Shown here one piece after another: positions 24,403 to 35,336 of a DNA stretch of 64,000 nucleotides. Below the pieces are notes generated by a model, which worked only from the letters and a program-made list of their open reading frames with translations, ran no database searches and was not told where the DNA came from. The translations under genes and the position numbers were made by a program. The stretch spans positions 1 through 64,000 of the forward strand of contig NZ_JMHT01000068.1 in the NCBI RefSeq assembly GCF_001905655.1. The letters are read 5' to 3'. The stretch is from Mycobacterium sp. ST-F2. GTDB lineage: Bacteria > Actinomycetota > Actinomycetes > Mycobacteriales > Mycobacteriaceae. Within the stretch, counting starts at the first letter, position 1. The number at the start of each line of letters is the position of its first letter.

Positions 24403-25322
24403 CAGAAGCCGGGACACCCCGGGACCGGGCACTGGGCGGCTACCGCCCGGAAGCGGGCCGCAACAGTCACGTCGCCGACGAGCCGGTCCGGATTCCCGTG
24501 CCGTCACTGCTGCGGTCGCTGCTCACCGACCATCTGGACCCCGGTTACGCCGCCGCGGCCGAGCGCCGTGCCGGTCGCACCGGCTCCCGGCTCGCCGACG
24601 GCGCCTGGCTGCTGGTCGGCGTTGCGGCGGTGTCAGTGGTGTTCGTGACGGCGGCGCAGCACGCGGTGTCGATGGCCCCGGCCACCACCCAGACCCAGCA
24701 CGTCCTGTCCGCGAACGCGCGCACCGCCGAAGCCCGCACGCGCGACAGCACCGCCACCCGGGACGCGCTGGCCGGCCAGGTGGAGGCCGCACGCCGGAGC
24801 CGGCTGGCCGGCGACGAGAAGGGCCGTCAACTGCTGGAGGCCCTCGACCAGGCCGAGTTCAGCGCCGGGGCGACATCGGTGACCGGGCCCGGCCTCACCG
24901 TCACCGTCACCGAACCCCCGCGGAGCCCGAACCTGTCCGACGTGTCCAAGCAGCGGGTGGCCGGCAGCCCCCAGATCATCCTCGACCGGGATCTGCAGCT
25001 CGCCGTCAACTCGCTGTGGGCGGCGGGCGCCGAGGCGGTGGCGGTCGGCGGTGTGCGGATCGGCCCGAACGTGACCATCCGGCAGGCAGGCGGTGGCATC
25101 CTCGTCGACAATCAGCCGGTGGCCAGCCCCTACGTGGTCGTCGCCATCGGCCCGCCGCATGCCATCCAGGAGGTCTTCGAGCACTCGCCGGCCATGCAGC
25201 GGCTGACGCTGCTCGCCAGTTCGTACGGTGTGGGGATCAGCGTCCAGACCCGGGACAAGCTCACGGTGTCGGCCGCGTCGGTACGAGATGTCAACTTCGC
25301 CAAGGAGATCGGACCAAAGTGA
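24399..25322 (+). CDS. DUF881 membrane protein (Rv1823-like)
   Basis: A 307-residue protein with a GTG start overlapping the pgsA2 stop (GTGA). A cytoplasmic N-terminus of about 65 residues is followed by one membrane helix (GAWLLVGVAAVSVVFVTAA). A coiled-coil-like stretch (ANARTAEARTRDSTATRDALAGQVEAARRSR) then leads to the DUF881 domain with VTGPGLTVTVTEPP and DLQLAVNSLWAAGAEAVAVGGVRI. The topology resembles divisome or wall-associated bitopic proteins. Its partner, a paralogue, is two genes downstream, with Sbp between them. The function is unknown, but the cluster is conserved across Gram-positive bacteria. Confidence 0.85.
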   Translation: MTEAGTPRDRALGGYRPEAGRNSHVADEPVRIPVPSLLRSLLTDHLDPGYAAAAERRAGRTGSRLADGAWLLVGVAAVSVVFVTAAQHAVSMAPATTQTQHVLSANARTAEARTRDSTATRDALAGQVEAARRSRLAGDEKGRQLLEALDQAEFSAGATSVTGPGLTVTVTEPPRSPNLSDVSKQRVAGSPQIILDRDLQLAVNSLWAAGAEAVAVGGVRIGPNVTIRQAGGGILVDNQPVASPYVVVAIGPPHAIQEVFEHSPAMQRLTLLASSYGVGISVQTRDKLTVSAASVRDVNFAKEIGPK

Positions 25323-25332
25323 GCAGTCGCAC

Positions 25333-25665
25333 ATGATCGGTATCGCGGCACTGGTGGTCGGCATCGTGCTGGGGTTGATCTTCCACCCCAGCGTGCCGGA
25401 AGCCGTCCAGCCCTATCTGCCGATCGCCGTCGTCGCGGCGCTCGACGCGGTGTTCGGGGGACTGCGGGCCTACCTGGAACGCATCTTCGATGCCAAGGTG
25501 TTCGTCATCTCGTTCGTCTTCAACGTCCTGGTCGCCTCGGTGATCGTCTACGTGGGTGATCAGCTCGGCGTCGGCACGCAGCTGTCGACGGCGATCATCG
25601 TGGTTCTGGGCATCCGGATCTTCGGCAACGCGGCGGCGCTGCGTCGCAGGTTGTTCGGGGCGTGA
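25333..25665 (+). CDS. Small basic protein Sbp family, DUF1290 (Rv1824-like)
   Basis: A 110-residue membrane protein with three predicted helices: MIGIAALVVGIVLGLIF, LPIAVVAALDAVFGGLRAYL and a VFVISFVFNVLVASVIVYVG pair. It ends in a basic tail, RIFGNAAALRRRLFGA. DUF1290/Sbp genes sit between DUF881 genes or beside ftsZ and divIVA in many Gram-positives, suggesting an envelope or division role that is not biochemically defined. The ATG at 25333 is 10 bp after the preceding stop. Confidence 0.85.
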   Translation: MIGIAALVVGIVLGLIFHPSVPEAVQPYLPIAVVAALDAVFGGLRAYLERIFDAKVFVISFVFNVLVASVIVYVGDQLGVGTQLSTAIIVVLGIRIFGNAAALRRRLFGA

Positions 25666-25677
25666 TGGTGGCGCCCC

Positions 25678-26448
25678 ATGACTGACGACGAACAGCACGG
25701 CCGGCACGAGCTACCCGACGGGGTGCCGGCCCGGCTGCCGCGCACCCGGTCCCAGCTGATGTTCGGTGCGCTCGCCGTCCTGCTCTGCGTGCTGCTCGGC
25801 GTGGCGATCGCGACGCAGGTGCGACAGACCGAATCGGGTGATGCGCTGGACACCGCGCGGCCCGCCGACCTGCTGGTGCTGCTCGACTCGCTGCAACAGC
25901 GGGAAGCCGCTCTCAATACCGAAGTGGCCGACCTGCAGAAGACGCTGTCGGCGCTGCAGGCGTCGGGAAACAACGATCAGGCGGCCATCGAGAACGCGCA
26001 GGCGCGGTTGCGGGCGCTGTCGATCCTGATCGGCACCGTCGCGGCCACCGGCCCCGGCGTCACGATCACCATCGAGGACATCGCGCCCGGCGTGTCGCCG
26101 GAGACCATGCTCGACGTCATCAACGAGCTGCGCGCCGCCGGCGCCGAGGCCATGGAGATCAGATCCGGCCAGGGCGATCAGCGGACCGCCGTCCGGGTCG
26201 GGGTCGATACCTGGGTGACCGGAACCGCGGGTGCGCTGGTGGTCGACAACGTGACCATGAACCCGCCCTATTCCATTCTCGTCATCGGTGATCCGCCGAC
26301 GTTGGCGGCGGCGATGAACATCCCCGGCGGGGCGATGGACAGCGTCAAACGGGTTGGCGGCACAATGACCGTGCAACAGGCCGACACCATCGATGTCACG
26401 GCCCTGCGGCAACCGAAACCGCGTCAGTACGCTCAGCCCGTCAAGTAG
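25678..26448 (+). CDS. DUF881 membrane protein (Rv1825-like)
   Basis: A 256-residue paralogue of the gene at 24399. One transmembrane helix near residues 28-48 (LMFGALAVLLCVLLGVAIATQV) is followed by a coiled coil (LDSLQQREAALNTEVADLQKTLSALQASG) and the DUF881 core (TGPGVTITIEDI, LDVINELRAAGAEAMEIRSGQ). The two DUF881 proteins may pair through their coiled coils outside the membrane, with Sbp as a third partner; this is inference. It closes the five-gene secA2-pgsA2-DUF881-sbp-DUF881 run, 74 bp before gcvH. Confidence 0.85.
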   Translation: MTDDEQHGRHELPDGVPARLPRTRSQLMFGALAVLLCVLLGVAIATQVRQTESGDALDTARPADLLVLLDSLQQREAALNTEVADLQKTLSALQASGNNDQAAIENAQARLRALSILIGTVAATGPGVTITIEDIAPGVSPETMLDVINELRAAGAEAMEIRSGQGDQRTAVRVGVDTWVTGTAGALVVDNVTMNPPYSILVIGDPPTLAAAMNIPGGAMDSVKRVGGTMTVQQADTIDVTALRQPKPRQYAQPVK

Positions 26449-26522
26449 CCGTCGGGCCTGATCGTCGAGCCGTATCGTTACTGACCGACCAACACACAAT
26501 CACCGAAATCGCAAGGAGCGTC

Positions 26523-26918
26523 GTGAGCGAAACGCCAGCCGATCTGCTGTACACCACCGAGCACGAATGGGTGCGCCGCACCGGTGAGGGCACCGTGCGC
26601 GTCGGGATCACCGATTTCGCGCAGGGCGCCCTCGGTGACGTGGTCTATGTCGATCTGCCCGAGGTCGGCACCACCGTCGCCGCCGGCGATGTGTTCGGTG
26701 AGGTCGAATCGCCCAAGACCACCTCTGAGCTCTACGCCCCGATCGCCGCGAAAATCGTTGCGGTCAACGGTGATCTGGAGGGCTCGCCCGACCTGGTCAA
26801 CTCCGACCCGTACGACGCCGGCTGGCTGATCGAACTGGCTGCCGACGCCGACGAACTGGACAGCCAGCTTGCCGGCCTGCTCGACGCGGACGGCTACCGG
26901 GCGACCCTGGACGACTGA
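26523..26918 (+). CDS. gcvH: Glycine cleavage system H protein
   Basis: A 131-residue lipoyl carrier that shuttles the aminomethyl group between the P and T proteins. The lipoylation site is VESPKTTSELYAPI, with the modified Lys near residue 64. EHEWVRR and VGITDFAQGALGDVVYVDLPEVG are typical. The GTG at 26523 has an AAGGAG Shine-Dalgarno a few nt upstream. It is separated from gcvP by garA, two MerR genes and a DUF151 gene; gcvT is not in this window. Confidence 0.95.
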   Translation: MSETPADLLYTTEHEWVRRTGEGTVRVGITDFAQGALGDVVYVDLPEVGTTVAAGDVFGEVESPKTTSELYAPIAAKIVAVNGDLEGSPDLVNSDPYDAGWLIELAADADELDSQLAGLLDADGYRATLDD

Positions 26919-27117
26919 CCCCTTTGTTAGGGTGCTGCGGTCCGGTTCGGCCGCGGCGACACCAAAGTCGGCTCGGCGGATCCGGCGGTGGCGGGCACAC
27001 CGGCCCGCGCCGCGCGGTACGGTCAATAGTGGGACGTACGCGACATCGATGACTGCTGGCAGGACTGCCGGCCGGTCGTGCAAGAGAGCGCCACAGCAGC
27101 CAGTAGAGGAGCAGCGC

Positions 27118-27594
27118 GTGACGGATAACGACAGCGGTTCGGGGACCGATTTCGGCTCCGAGGAGGCAACGGTGGAGACCACGTCGGTCTTCCGCGCGGA
27201 CTTCCTCAATGCGCTCGACGCCCCGGCTTCGACGAGCGGCACCAGTGCCGTCTCCGGAGTTGAAGGACTGCCGGTGGGCTCGGCCCTACTGGTGGTCAAG
27301 CGCGGGCCGAATGCGGGCTCGCGATTCCTGCTGGATCAGCCGAGCACCTCGGCGGGACGTCATCCCGACAGCGACATCTTCCTCGACGACGTGACGGTGA
27401 GCCGTCGGCACGCCGAGTTCCGGCTCGAGTCCGGCGAGTTCCAGGTCGTCGACGTGGGCAGCCTCAACGGCACCTACGTCAACCGCGAGCCCGTCGACTC
27501 GGCGGTGCTGGCCAACGGGGACGAGGTCCAGATCGGAAAGTTCCGCCTGGTGTTCCTGACCGGCCCCAAGACCGACGACAGCTCGGCTGGTTAG
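27118..27594 (+). CDS. garA: FHA-domain metabolic regulator GarA
   Basis: A 158-residue cytoplasmic regulator. The N-terminal tail carries the ATVETTSVF motif, whose two Thr are phosphorylated by PknG or PknB in mycobacteria. Residues 55-150 are an FHA domain with GRHPDSDIFLDDVTVSRRHAEF and SLNGTYVN. Unphosphorylated GarA inhibits 2-oxoglutarate decarboxylase and NAD-glutamate dehydrogenase and activates glutamate synthase; phosphorylation closes the FHA domain on the tail. The GTG at 27118 is preceded by GAGGAGC. About 200 bp of upstream sequence separate it from gcvH, so it probably has its own promoter. Confidence 0.95.
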   Translation: MTDNDSGSGTDFGSEEATVETTSVFRADFLNALDAPASTSGTSAVSGVEGLPVGSALLVVKRGPNAGSRFLLDQPSTSAGRHPDSDIFLDDVTVSRRHAEFRLESGEFQVVDVGSLNGTYVNREPVDSAVLANGDEVQIGKFRLVFLTGPKTDDSSAG

Positions 27595-27609
27595 CGTTCC
27601 GGTCAGTCC

Positions 27610-28323
27610 ATGACGCAGCCCGACCGCAGTGCAGTGGCCGGGATGTCGATCGGAGCAGTTTTCGACCTGCTCCGACCCGACTTCCCGGATGTGACGATCT
27701 CCAAGATCCGGTTCCTGGAGGAACAGGGTCTGGTCACGCCCGAACGCACTGGGTCGGGCTACCGTCGTTTCACCGCCTATGACTGCGCGCGGCTGCGCTT
27801 CATCCTGTCGGCGCAGCGGGATCAGTACCTGCCGCTGAAGGTCATCAAGGCCCAACTGGATGCCCAGGCCGACGGCGCGCTGCCGTCGAACGGATCCGCT
27901 TACGGCGTACCGAAATTGGTTCCGGATCTCGACAGTGATCAGGCCGATGTCGCCCCCGCCCAGGTGCGGCTCAGCCGCGAGGATCTGCTGCAGCGCTCCG
28001 GCATCACACCGGACCTGCTCGCCGCGCTGGTCAAGAGCGGCGTCATCATTCCCGGCCCGGCCGGGTTCTTCGACGAACATGCCGTCGTCATCGCGCAATG
28101 CGCCCACGCTCTGGGCGAATACGGCGTCGAGCCACGGCACCTGCGGGCCTTCCGGTCCGCGGCCGACCGGCAGTCGGACCTGATCGCGCAGATCGCCGGC
28201 CCCATCGGCAAATCCGGCGCCCGTGACCGGGCCGACGAACTCGCCCGCGAAGTCGCCGCTCTGGCCATCACGCTGCACACCTCGCTGATCAAGTCTGCTG
28301 TGCGCGACGTTCTCGATCGCTGA
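27610..28323 (+). CDS. MerR-family transcriptional regulator (Rv1828-like)
   Basis: A 237-residue regulator. The N-terminal winged helix (MSIGAVFDLLRPDFPDVTISKIRFLEEQGLVTPERTGSGYRRF) is the MerR DNA-binding domain. It is followed by ARLRFILSAQRDQYLPLKVIKAQLD, the dimerisation helix. The longer C-terminal half (LSREDLLQRSGITPDLLAALVKSGVI) looks like a second helix-turn-helix-like segment rather than a metal-binding loop, and no Cys metal ligands are seen. Fifteen bp separate it from garA, so co-transcription is likely. Confidence 0.85.
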   Translation: MTQPDRSAVAGMSIGAVFDLLRPDFPDVTISKIRFLEEQGLVTPERTGSGYRRFTAYDCARLRFILSAQRDQYLPLKVIKAQLDAQADGALPSNGSAYGVPKLVPDLDSDQADVAPAQVRLSREDLLQRSGITPDLLAALVKSGVIIPGPAGFFDEHAVVIAQCAHALGEYGVEPRHLRAFRSAADRQSDLIAQIAGPIGKSGARDRADELAREVAALAITLHTSLIKSAVRDVLDR

Positions 28324-28375
28324 GGACTAGACTCGAATTCGTTGATGGCACACGGATTGCGGAGGGCAGACGCAG

Positions 28376-28873
28376 ATGGGCGAGGTTCGTGTGGTCGGCA
28401 TTCGGGTGGAGCAGCCACAGAACCAACCCGTGCTGTTGCTCCGCGAATCCAACGGTGACCGGTACCTGCCGATCTGGATCGGGCAGTCCGAGGCTGCGGC
28501 CATCGCGCTGGAGCAGCAGGGTGTCTCCCCGGCGCGTCCGCTGACGCATGACCTGATCCGGGATTTGATTGCCGCGCTTGGTCATTCACTGCGCGAAGTG
28601 CGCATCGTGGACCTGCAGGAAGGCACCTTCTACGCCGACCTGGTGTTCGAGCGCGACATCACGGTGTCGGCGCGGCCGTCGGACTCGGTGGCCATCGCCC
28701 TGCGCATGGGCGTGCCGATCTACGTCGAGGAGGCGGTGCTGGCCGAAGCCGGTCTGCTCATCCCCGATGAGAGCGACGAGGAGTCGTCGGACGGCGCCGT
28801 GCGGGAGGACGAGGTCGAGAAGTTCAAAGAGTTCCTCGACAGCATTTCTCCGGACGATTTCAAGGCCACGTAG
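28376..28873 (+). CDS. DUF151 bifunctional-nuclease-domain protein (Rv1829-like)
   Basis: A 165-residue protein with the BFN/DUF151 domain: VVGIRVEQPQNQPVLLLRES, LPIWIGQSEAAAIALEQQG, RPLTHDLIRDLIAALG and ARPSDSVAIALRMGVPIYVEE. Related proteins from other phyla have DNase/RNase activity, but this is not shown for mycobacteria. The C-terminal 30 residues are acidic and helical. It lies between the two MerR genes, a conserved arrangement in actinobacteria. Confidence 0.85.
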   Translation: MGEVRVVGIRVEQPQNQPVLLLRESNGDRYLPIWIGQSEAAAIALEQQGVSPARPLTHDLIRDLIAALGHSLREVRIVDLQEGTFYADLVFERDITVSARPSDSVAIALRMGVPIYVEEAVLAEAGLLIPDESDEESSDGAVREDEVEKFKEFLDSISPDDFKAT

Positions 28874-28956
28874 GCCCCGACTCACCGTCCCGCCGGGCCG
28901 TTGTCACGGATGCATCTCAGTTAGGTCAGCACGCGTCGACACTCGGTGCGCCGTTT

Positions 28957-28975
28957 GCGGATTCGACGAATCCGC
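28957..28975. promoter_or_regulatory. 19-bp perfect palindrome upstream of MerR gene
   Basis: GCGGATTCG-A-CGAATCCGC: 9-bp arms with a single central base, in the 244-bp gap between the DUF151 gene and the second MerR gene. The length and form suit a MerR-type operator. A coding explanation is excluded because no gene covers it. Confidence 0.45.
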
Positions 28976-29028
28976 GCCACATACTTTCCTCGTTCTGGTG
29001 ACAGGCTGAAGTGGCCCGGCGGGAAGCG

Positions 29029-29049
29029 TATGCTCGACACATTCGAGCA
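29029..29049 (+). promoter_or_regulatory. Candidate promoter with start-site dyad (second MerR gene)
   Basis: TATGCT at 29029-29034 fits a -10 hexamer. It overlaps an inverted repeat, TGCTCGA (29031-29037) / TCGAGCA (29043-29049), with a 5-nt centre that would cover the transcription start. The gene start is 69 bp downstream. Confidence 0.4.
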
Positions 29050-29117
29050 GCGGACATGCCCGCCGAGCAGCAGTGGCCGCCAGGCAGGGTTAGTTCGATC
29101 GGCGAGAGGATCAGGCA

Positions 29118-29744
29118 GTGGGCGATGACACGCCACGTCAAGAGCAGTTGGACCTGACGACCAGCGGCGCGCCCGAGCAGGCCGCCCCGACGCCGGCTCC
29201 CGTGCCGGTGCAGGCAGGCCTGTTCCCTGATGAGTCTGTTCCCGACGAACTGGTCGGCTACCGCGGGCCGAGCGCCTGCCAGATCGCCGGCATCACCTAC
29301 CGCCAGCTGGACTACTGGGCCCGCACGTCGCTGGTCGTCCCGTCGATCCGCGGTGCCGCCGGCTCCGGCAGCCAGCGCCTGTACTCGTTCAAGGACATCT
29401 TGGTCCTCAAGATCGTCAAGCGCCTGCTCGACACCGGCATCTCGCTGCACAACATCCGCGTCGCGGTCGACCACCTGCGCCAGCGCGGTGTCCACGACCT
29501 GGCCAACATCACGCTGTTCTCCGACGGCACCACGGTGTACGAGTGCACGTCGGCCGAAGAGGTCGTCGACCTGCTGCAAGGCGGTCAGGGCGTGTTCGGC
29601 ATCGCGGTCTCGGGCGCCATGCGCGAGCTGACCGGCGCCATCGCCGACTTCCCGGGCGAGCGCGCCGACGGCGGCGAGTCCATTGCCGCACCCGAGGACG
29701 AGCTGGCGTCGCGCCGCAAGCAGCGCGACCGCAAGATCGGCTAG
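29118..29744 (+). CDS. MerR-family transcriptional regulator (Rv1830-like)
   Basis: A 208-residue regulator with a GTG start. The first 50 residues are a Pro/Ala-rich disordered tail. The MerR helix-turn-helix follows (PSACQIAGITYRQLDYWARTSLVVPSIRG... SQRLYSFKDILVLKIVKRLLDTG), then the dimerisation helix (ISLHNIRVAVDHLRQRGV) and a small beta-rich C-terminal domain. The tail ends in a basic SRRKQRDRKIG. Orthologues are highly conserved in actinobacteria, and growth or division roles have been suggested for the M. tuberculosis protein. Two palindromes upstream are candidate autoregulatory sites. Confidence 0.85.
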   Translation: MGDDTPRQEQLDLTTSGAPEQAAPTPAPVPVQAGLFPDESVPDELVGYRGPSACQIAGITYRQLDYWARTSLVVPSIRGAAGSGSQRLYSFKDILVLKIVKRLLDTGISLHNIRVAVDHLRQRGVHDLANITLFSDGTTVYECTSAEEVVDLLQGGQGVFGIAVSGAMRELTGAIADFPGERADGGESIAAPEDELASRRKQRDRKIG

Positions 29745-29787
29745 CTGCCGGCGCCAGGTGACCGACCGGTAGACTGGCGCGCGCATC

Positions 29788-29986
29788 GTCCCGACGCGGG
29801 AGAGTTCTGTGGCCGCCAGCCATGGACGCCGAAGGAGCAATACCTCTCCATCAACCTCTCAGGCCCCCGGACCGCGCCGGAGCCCGATGCCTCTGGAAAG
29901 CGGCGAGCTGTGACTCGCCCGCCCATGGGGAAAGGCCGACCACCGTCGGGCCGAATCTCTCAGGCACAGACGACAGAGGGGGAGGG
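29788..29986 (+). ncRNA. Tandem glycine riboswitch (gcvT element)
   Basis: Two glycine aptamers lie head to tail before gcvP. The first has GCGGGAGAG near 29796-29804, CGCCGAAGGAGCAA near 29827-29840 and CTCTCAGGCCCCCGGACCGC near 29859-29878, closing at CTCTGGAAAG. The second has CCCATGGGGAAAGGCCGA, GGGCCGAATCTCTCAGGCACAGACGACAG (starting near 29948) and an AGAGGGGGAGG end. Each CTCTCAGG core is the hallmark of the class. Glycine is expected to raise gcvP expression, as in other bacteria. A TAGACT -10-like box lies at 29770-29775, placing the start just before aptamer 1. Confidence 0.92.
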
Positions 29987-30013
29987 AACCCCCTCACGTC
30001 TGGAGAGGCCGTC

Positions 30014-32908
<2,895 letters not shown>

Positions 32909-32910
32909 CG

Positions 32911-34365
32911 CTAGTGCTGGGCAATGCTGTCTGGCCGGACGATCATCACTGTTTCGCCCGCCTTGAACATGCCTCCGGAGCCCAGCACCTTCGCTTGGTC
33001 TTCACCGACCATGACGGCAGGTGCCGCACCCAGCAGGTGCGGCACCTCCGGGCTACCGGGCCGGAACTCGTTGAAGGCCAGGTTGAGCAGGAACGCCACG
33101 ATGGCCGTGGCACTGATCTCTGAATCGAATATGGTCTGCCACCAGGCCGGGAAGTGGGCCCAGAAGTGCGGCCGGGCCAGCGGGATCAGGCCGAAGCCGA
33201 CCGAGGTCGCGACGATGATGATGTTGCTGCCACTGCGGTAATCAACCCGGCCGAGGGCCCGGATTCCGCTGGCGGTCACCGAACCGAACAGGACCAGGCC
33301 GACGCCGCCGAGCACCGTGAGCGGAAGCAGGTTCACCACGGCGGCCAGCAGCGGTGACAAGCCGAGGACCGCCAGGATCGCGCCGCCCGTGGCGACGACG
33401 TAGCGGCTCTTGATCCCGCTGATGGAGACCAGCCCGACGTTCTGGGCGAATGCGCTCGCCGGGAACGAGTTGAACACCGGTGCCAGGGCCGAAGACAGCA
33501 TGTCGGCTCGCAGACCCGCGGCAACGCGCTTGTTGTCGACGGTGGTGCCCACGACCTCGCCGACCGCGAGCAGATCGGCGGTGGTCTCGACCATGATCAC
33601 GAGGATCACGATGATCATCGACACGATCGCCGCGACGTCGAACACCGGCAGCCCGAAAGCAAAAGGATGCGGGACGCCGACGATGGCCGCGCCCGCACCC
33701 TTCCAGGTGGTCTGTCCCATGATGGCGGCGATCGCGGTACCGACGATCAATGCCAGCAGGATGGCGAGCCGCGAGACTTTGGGCGTCTTGCTGAACACGA
33801 GTACCAGGGCCAGGCCGATACCGGCCATGGCGACGGAGCTGACGGCAGCAGAATCCTTCTGAGCAGATACCCAGCCTGTCGCCGCGGGCATCAGCGAGAT
33901 TCCGATGACCGTGATCACCGATCCTGTGACGACCGGCGGGAAGTAGCGAACCAGCTTCGAGAACACGGGCGCGATGAGGAAGCCGAACGCGGCCGCCGCA
34001 ACCACCGCGCCGAACACGACGCGCAAGCCCTGTGTGCCGGCACCGTGGTTCGCCACGATGGTCACCATCGTGGACACGGACGCAAACGAAATACCCTGTA
34101 CCAGTGGCAGTTTCGCTCCGATGTAGGGAATACCGAGCGTCTGCAGAATGGTGGCGAGCCCACTGACGAACAGCGCGCTGGATACCAGTACACCGATTTG
34201 CGCCGGACTCAGATGCGCGGCGCCGCCGACGATGAAAGGCACCGCGATGACTCCACCGAACATGGACAGGATGTGCTGGGTGCCGAAGCCCAGCAGCTTG
34301 GCAGGCGGCAGCATCTCGTCTTCAGGCCGGCCGGCTGCCGCGGCGGCGATGTCTTTGTCGCTCAT
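32911..34365 (-). CDS. NCS2-family xanthine/uric acid permease
   Basis: A 484-residue transporter with about 14 helices. NCS2 signature segments are GFGTQHILSMFGGVIAVPFI near residue 27, PLVQGISFASVSTM and the VETTADLLAVGEVVG loop with the substrate-binding Glu. The FPASAFAQNVGLVSISGIKSRYV segment bears the second binding region (NxGxxxxTG-like NVGLVSISG). Next to uricase, urate or xanthine is the likely substrate, imported with protons. The start MSDKDIAAAAAG at 34365 is 26 bp after the uricase stop, so they are one transcript. Confidence 0.9.
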   Translation of the reverse strand: MSDKDIAAAAAGRPEDEMLPPAKLLGFGTQHILSMFGGVIAVPFIVGGAAHLSPAQIGVLVSSALFVSGLATILQTLGIPYIGAKLPLVQGISFASVSTMVTIVANHGAGTQGLRVVFGAVVAAAAFGFLIAPVFSKLVRYFPPVVTGSVITVIGISLMPAATGWVSAQKDSAAVSSVAMAGIGLALVLVFSKTPKVSRLAILLALIVGTAIAAIMGQTTWKGAGAAIVGVPHPFAFGLPVFDVAAIVSMIIVILVIMVETTADLLAVGEVVGTTVDNKRVAAGLRADMLSSALAPVFNSFPASAFAQNVGLVSISGIKSRYVVATGGAILAVLGLSPLLAAVVNLLPLTVLGGVGLVLFGSVTASGIRALGRVDYRSGSNIIIVATSVGFGLIPLARPHFWAHFPAWWQTIFDSEISATAIVAFLLNLAFNEFRPGSPEVPHLLGAAPAVMVGEDQAKVLGSGGMFKAGETVMIVRPDSIAQH

Positions 34366-34391
34366 GTTGCTACCTCGTCGATCGGGAGAAG

Positions 34392-35294
34392 TCAGCAGAA
34401 GCCGGGAATGGTCGCCCAGGCAGCCGGGGCGTCGGGGGCGCCGTCGCGGGCGATGGTGGCCTGGATCAGGCCGTAGGGCCGGTCCGCGGCGTAGAACACT
34501 TCGTTGGGGTTCTCCAGGCCGAACGGGCTGAGATCGACGACGAAGTGGTGCTTGTTCGGGCACGAGAGCTTGACCTCGGCGACGTCGTCGAACGTCTCGA
34601 GGATGGCCTTGCCGATGGCGAACAGCGTCTGCTGCAGCGCCAACGAGTGGACGCCGGCGAACGTGGACAGCACCAGGTCGGTGATCTGCGCGTGCAGTGC
34701 GTTGAAGTCGATATCGGTGGAGGTGTACCGCCACCACGCGGTCACCGAGGTCGCCATGATCCGGTCGTCGGTTTCGACCAGCGTGGTGTATTTGTCCCGC
34801 GGGAATCCGTGGAACTCGGACCCCGTCGACTTCAGCACGATGCAATCCTTGAGCCCGGAGACCACCCAGGTGTTGTCGCCGTCCATCTGCACAACCGTGG
34901 TGCGCGTGAATTTTCCGTTCCGGACGAAGGAATGGTCGTGCTCGGCGCCGTCGACGACGATCCGGTCCCAGAGATACTCCTCGGCTTCCCAGCGGCCGCC
35001 GGTCAGCCATTCGAAATCGGCCAGGAAATGTTGGCCCAAGGCGATGAGGAACTGTTCGGGCGATTCGATGCCGACTTCTTTGGCGTACGCGTAGACGGTG
35101 TTCTTCTGGGTGTCGGTGGCCACGACCAGAGAGTTGTCGCCGTCGGTGTGGCAGGCCGTGAAGTCGCCCCGCAGTTGCGATGTCACGTTGAGATCTTTGA
35201 TCTGGTGTACGGGCGTGTCACGGACGATTCGGACAAGACGGCACTCCGCCTTACCGTACTGATTCGCGCGCAGGACGATATCTTCGCCGGCCAT
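34392..35294 (-). CDS. Urate oxidase (factor-independent uricase)
   Basis: A 300-residue cofactorless uricase oxidising urate to 5-hydroxyisourate. Residues of the catalytic set are visible: Lys in NQYGKAECR, Thr in VVATDTQKNTVYAYAKE and His in CPNKHHFVVDLSPFG. Other markers are SGLKDCIVLKSTGSEFHGFPRDKYTTL, and GLENPNEVFYAADRPYGLI at the C-terminus. The peroxisomal tail of eukaryotic uricases is absent. It is transcribed divergently from uraD across a 180-bp region with repeated GAAAC elements. Its products feed HIU hydrolase and OHCU decarboxylase on the other strand. Confidence 0.95.
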   Translation of the reverse strand: MAGEDIVLRANQYGKAECRLVRIVRDTPVHQIKDLNVTSQLRGDFTACHTDGDNSLVVATDTQKNTVYAYAKEVGIESPEQFLIALGQHFLADFEWLTGGRWEAEEYLWDRIVVDGAEHDHSFVRNGKFTRTTVVQMDGDNTWVVSGLKDCIVLKSTGSEFHGFPRDKYTTLVETDDRIMATSVTAWWRYTSTDIDFNALHAQITDLVLSTFAGVHSLALQQTLFAIGKAILETFDDVAEVKLSCPNKHHFVVDLSPFGLENPNEVFYAADRPYGLIQATIARDGAPDAPAAWATIPGFC

Positions 35295-35336
35295 CGGTTC
35301 TCCTGGAATGTGGGCATTCAGACTCTTGGAACATAC

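Noticed and set aside
29822..30013. Coding extension upstream of gcvP
   Set aside because: These bases are riboswitch aptamers with conserved RNA cores, not protein-coding sequence.
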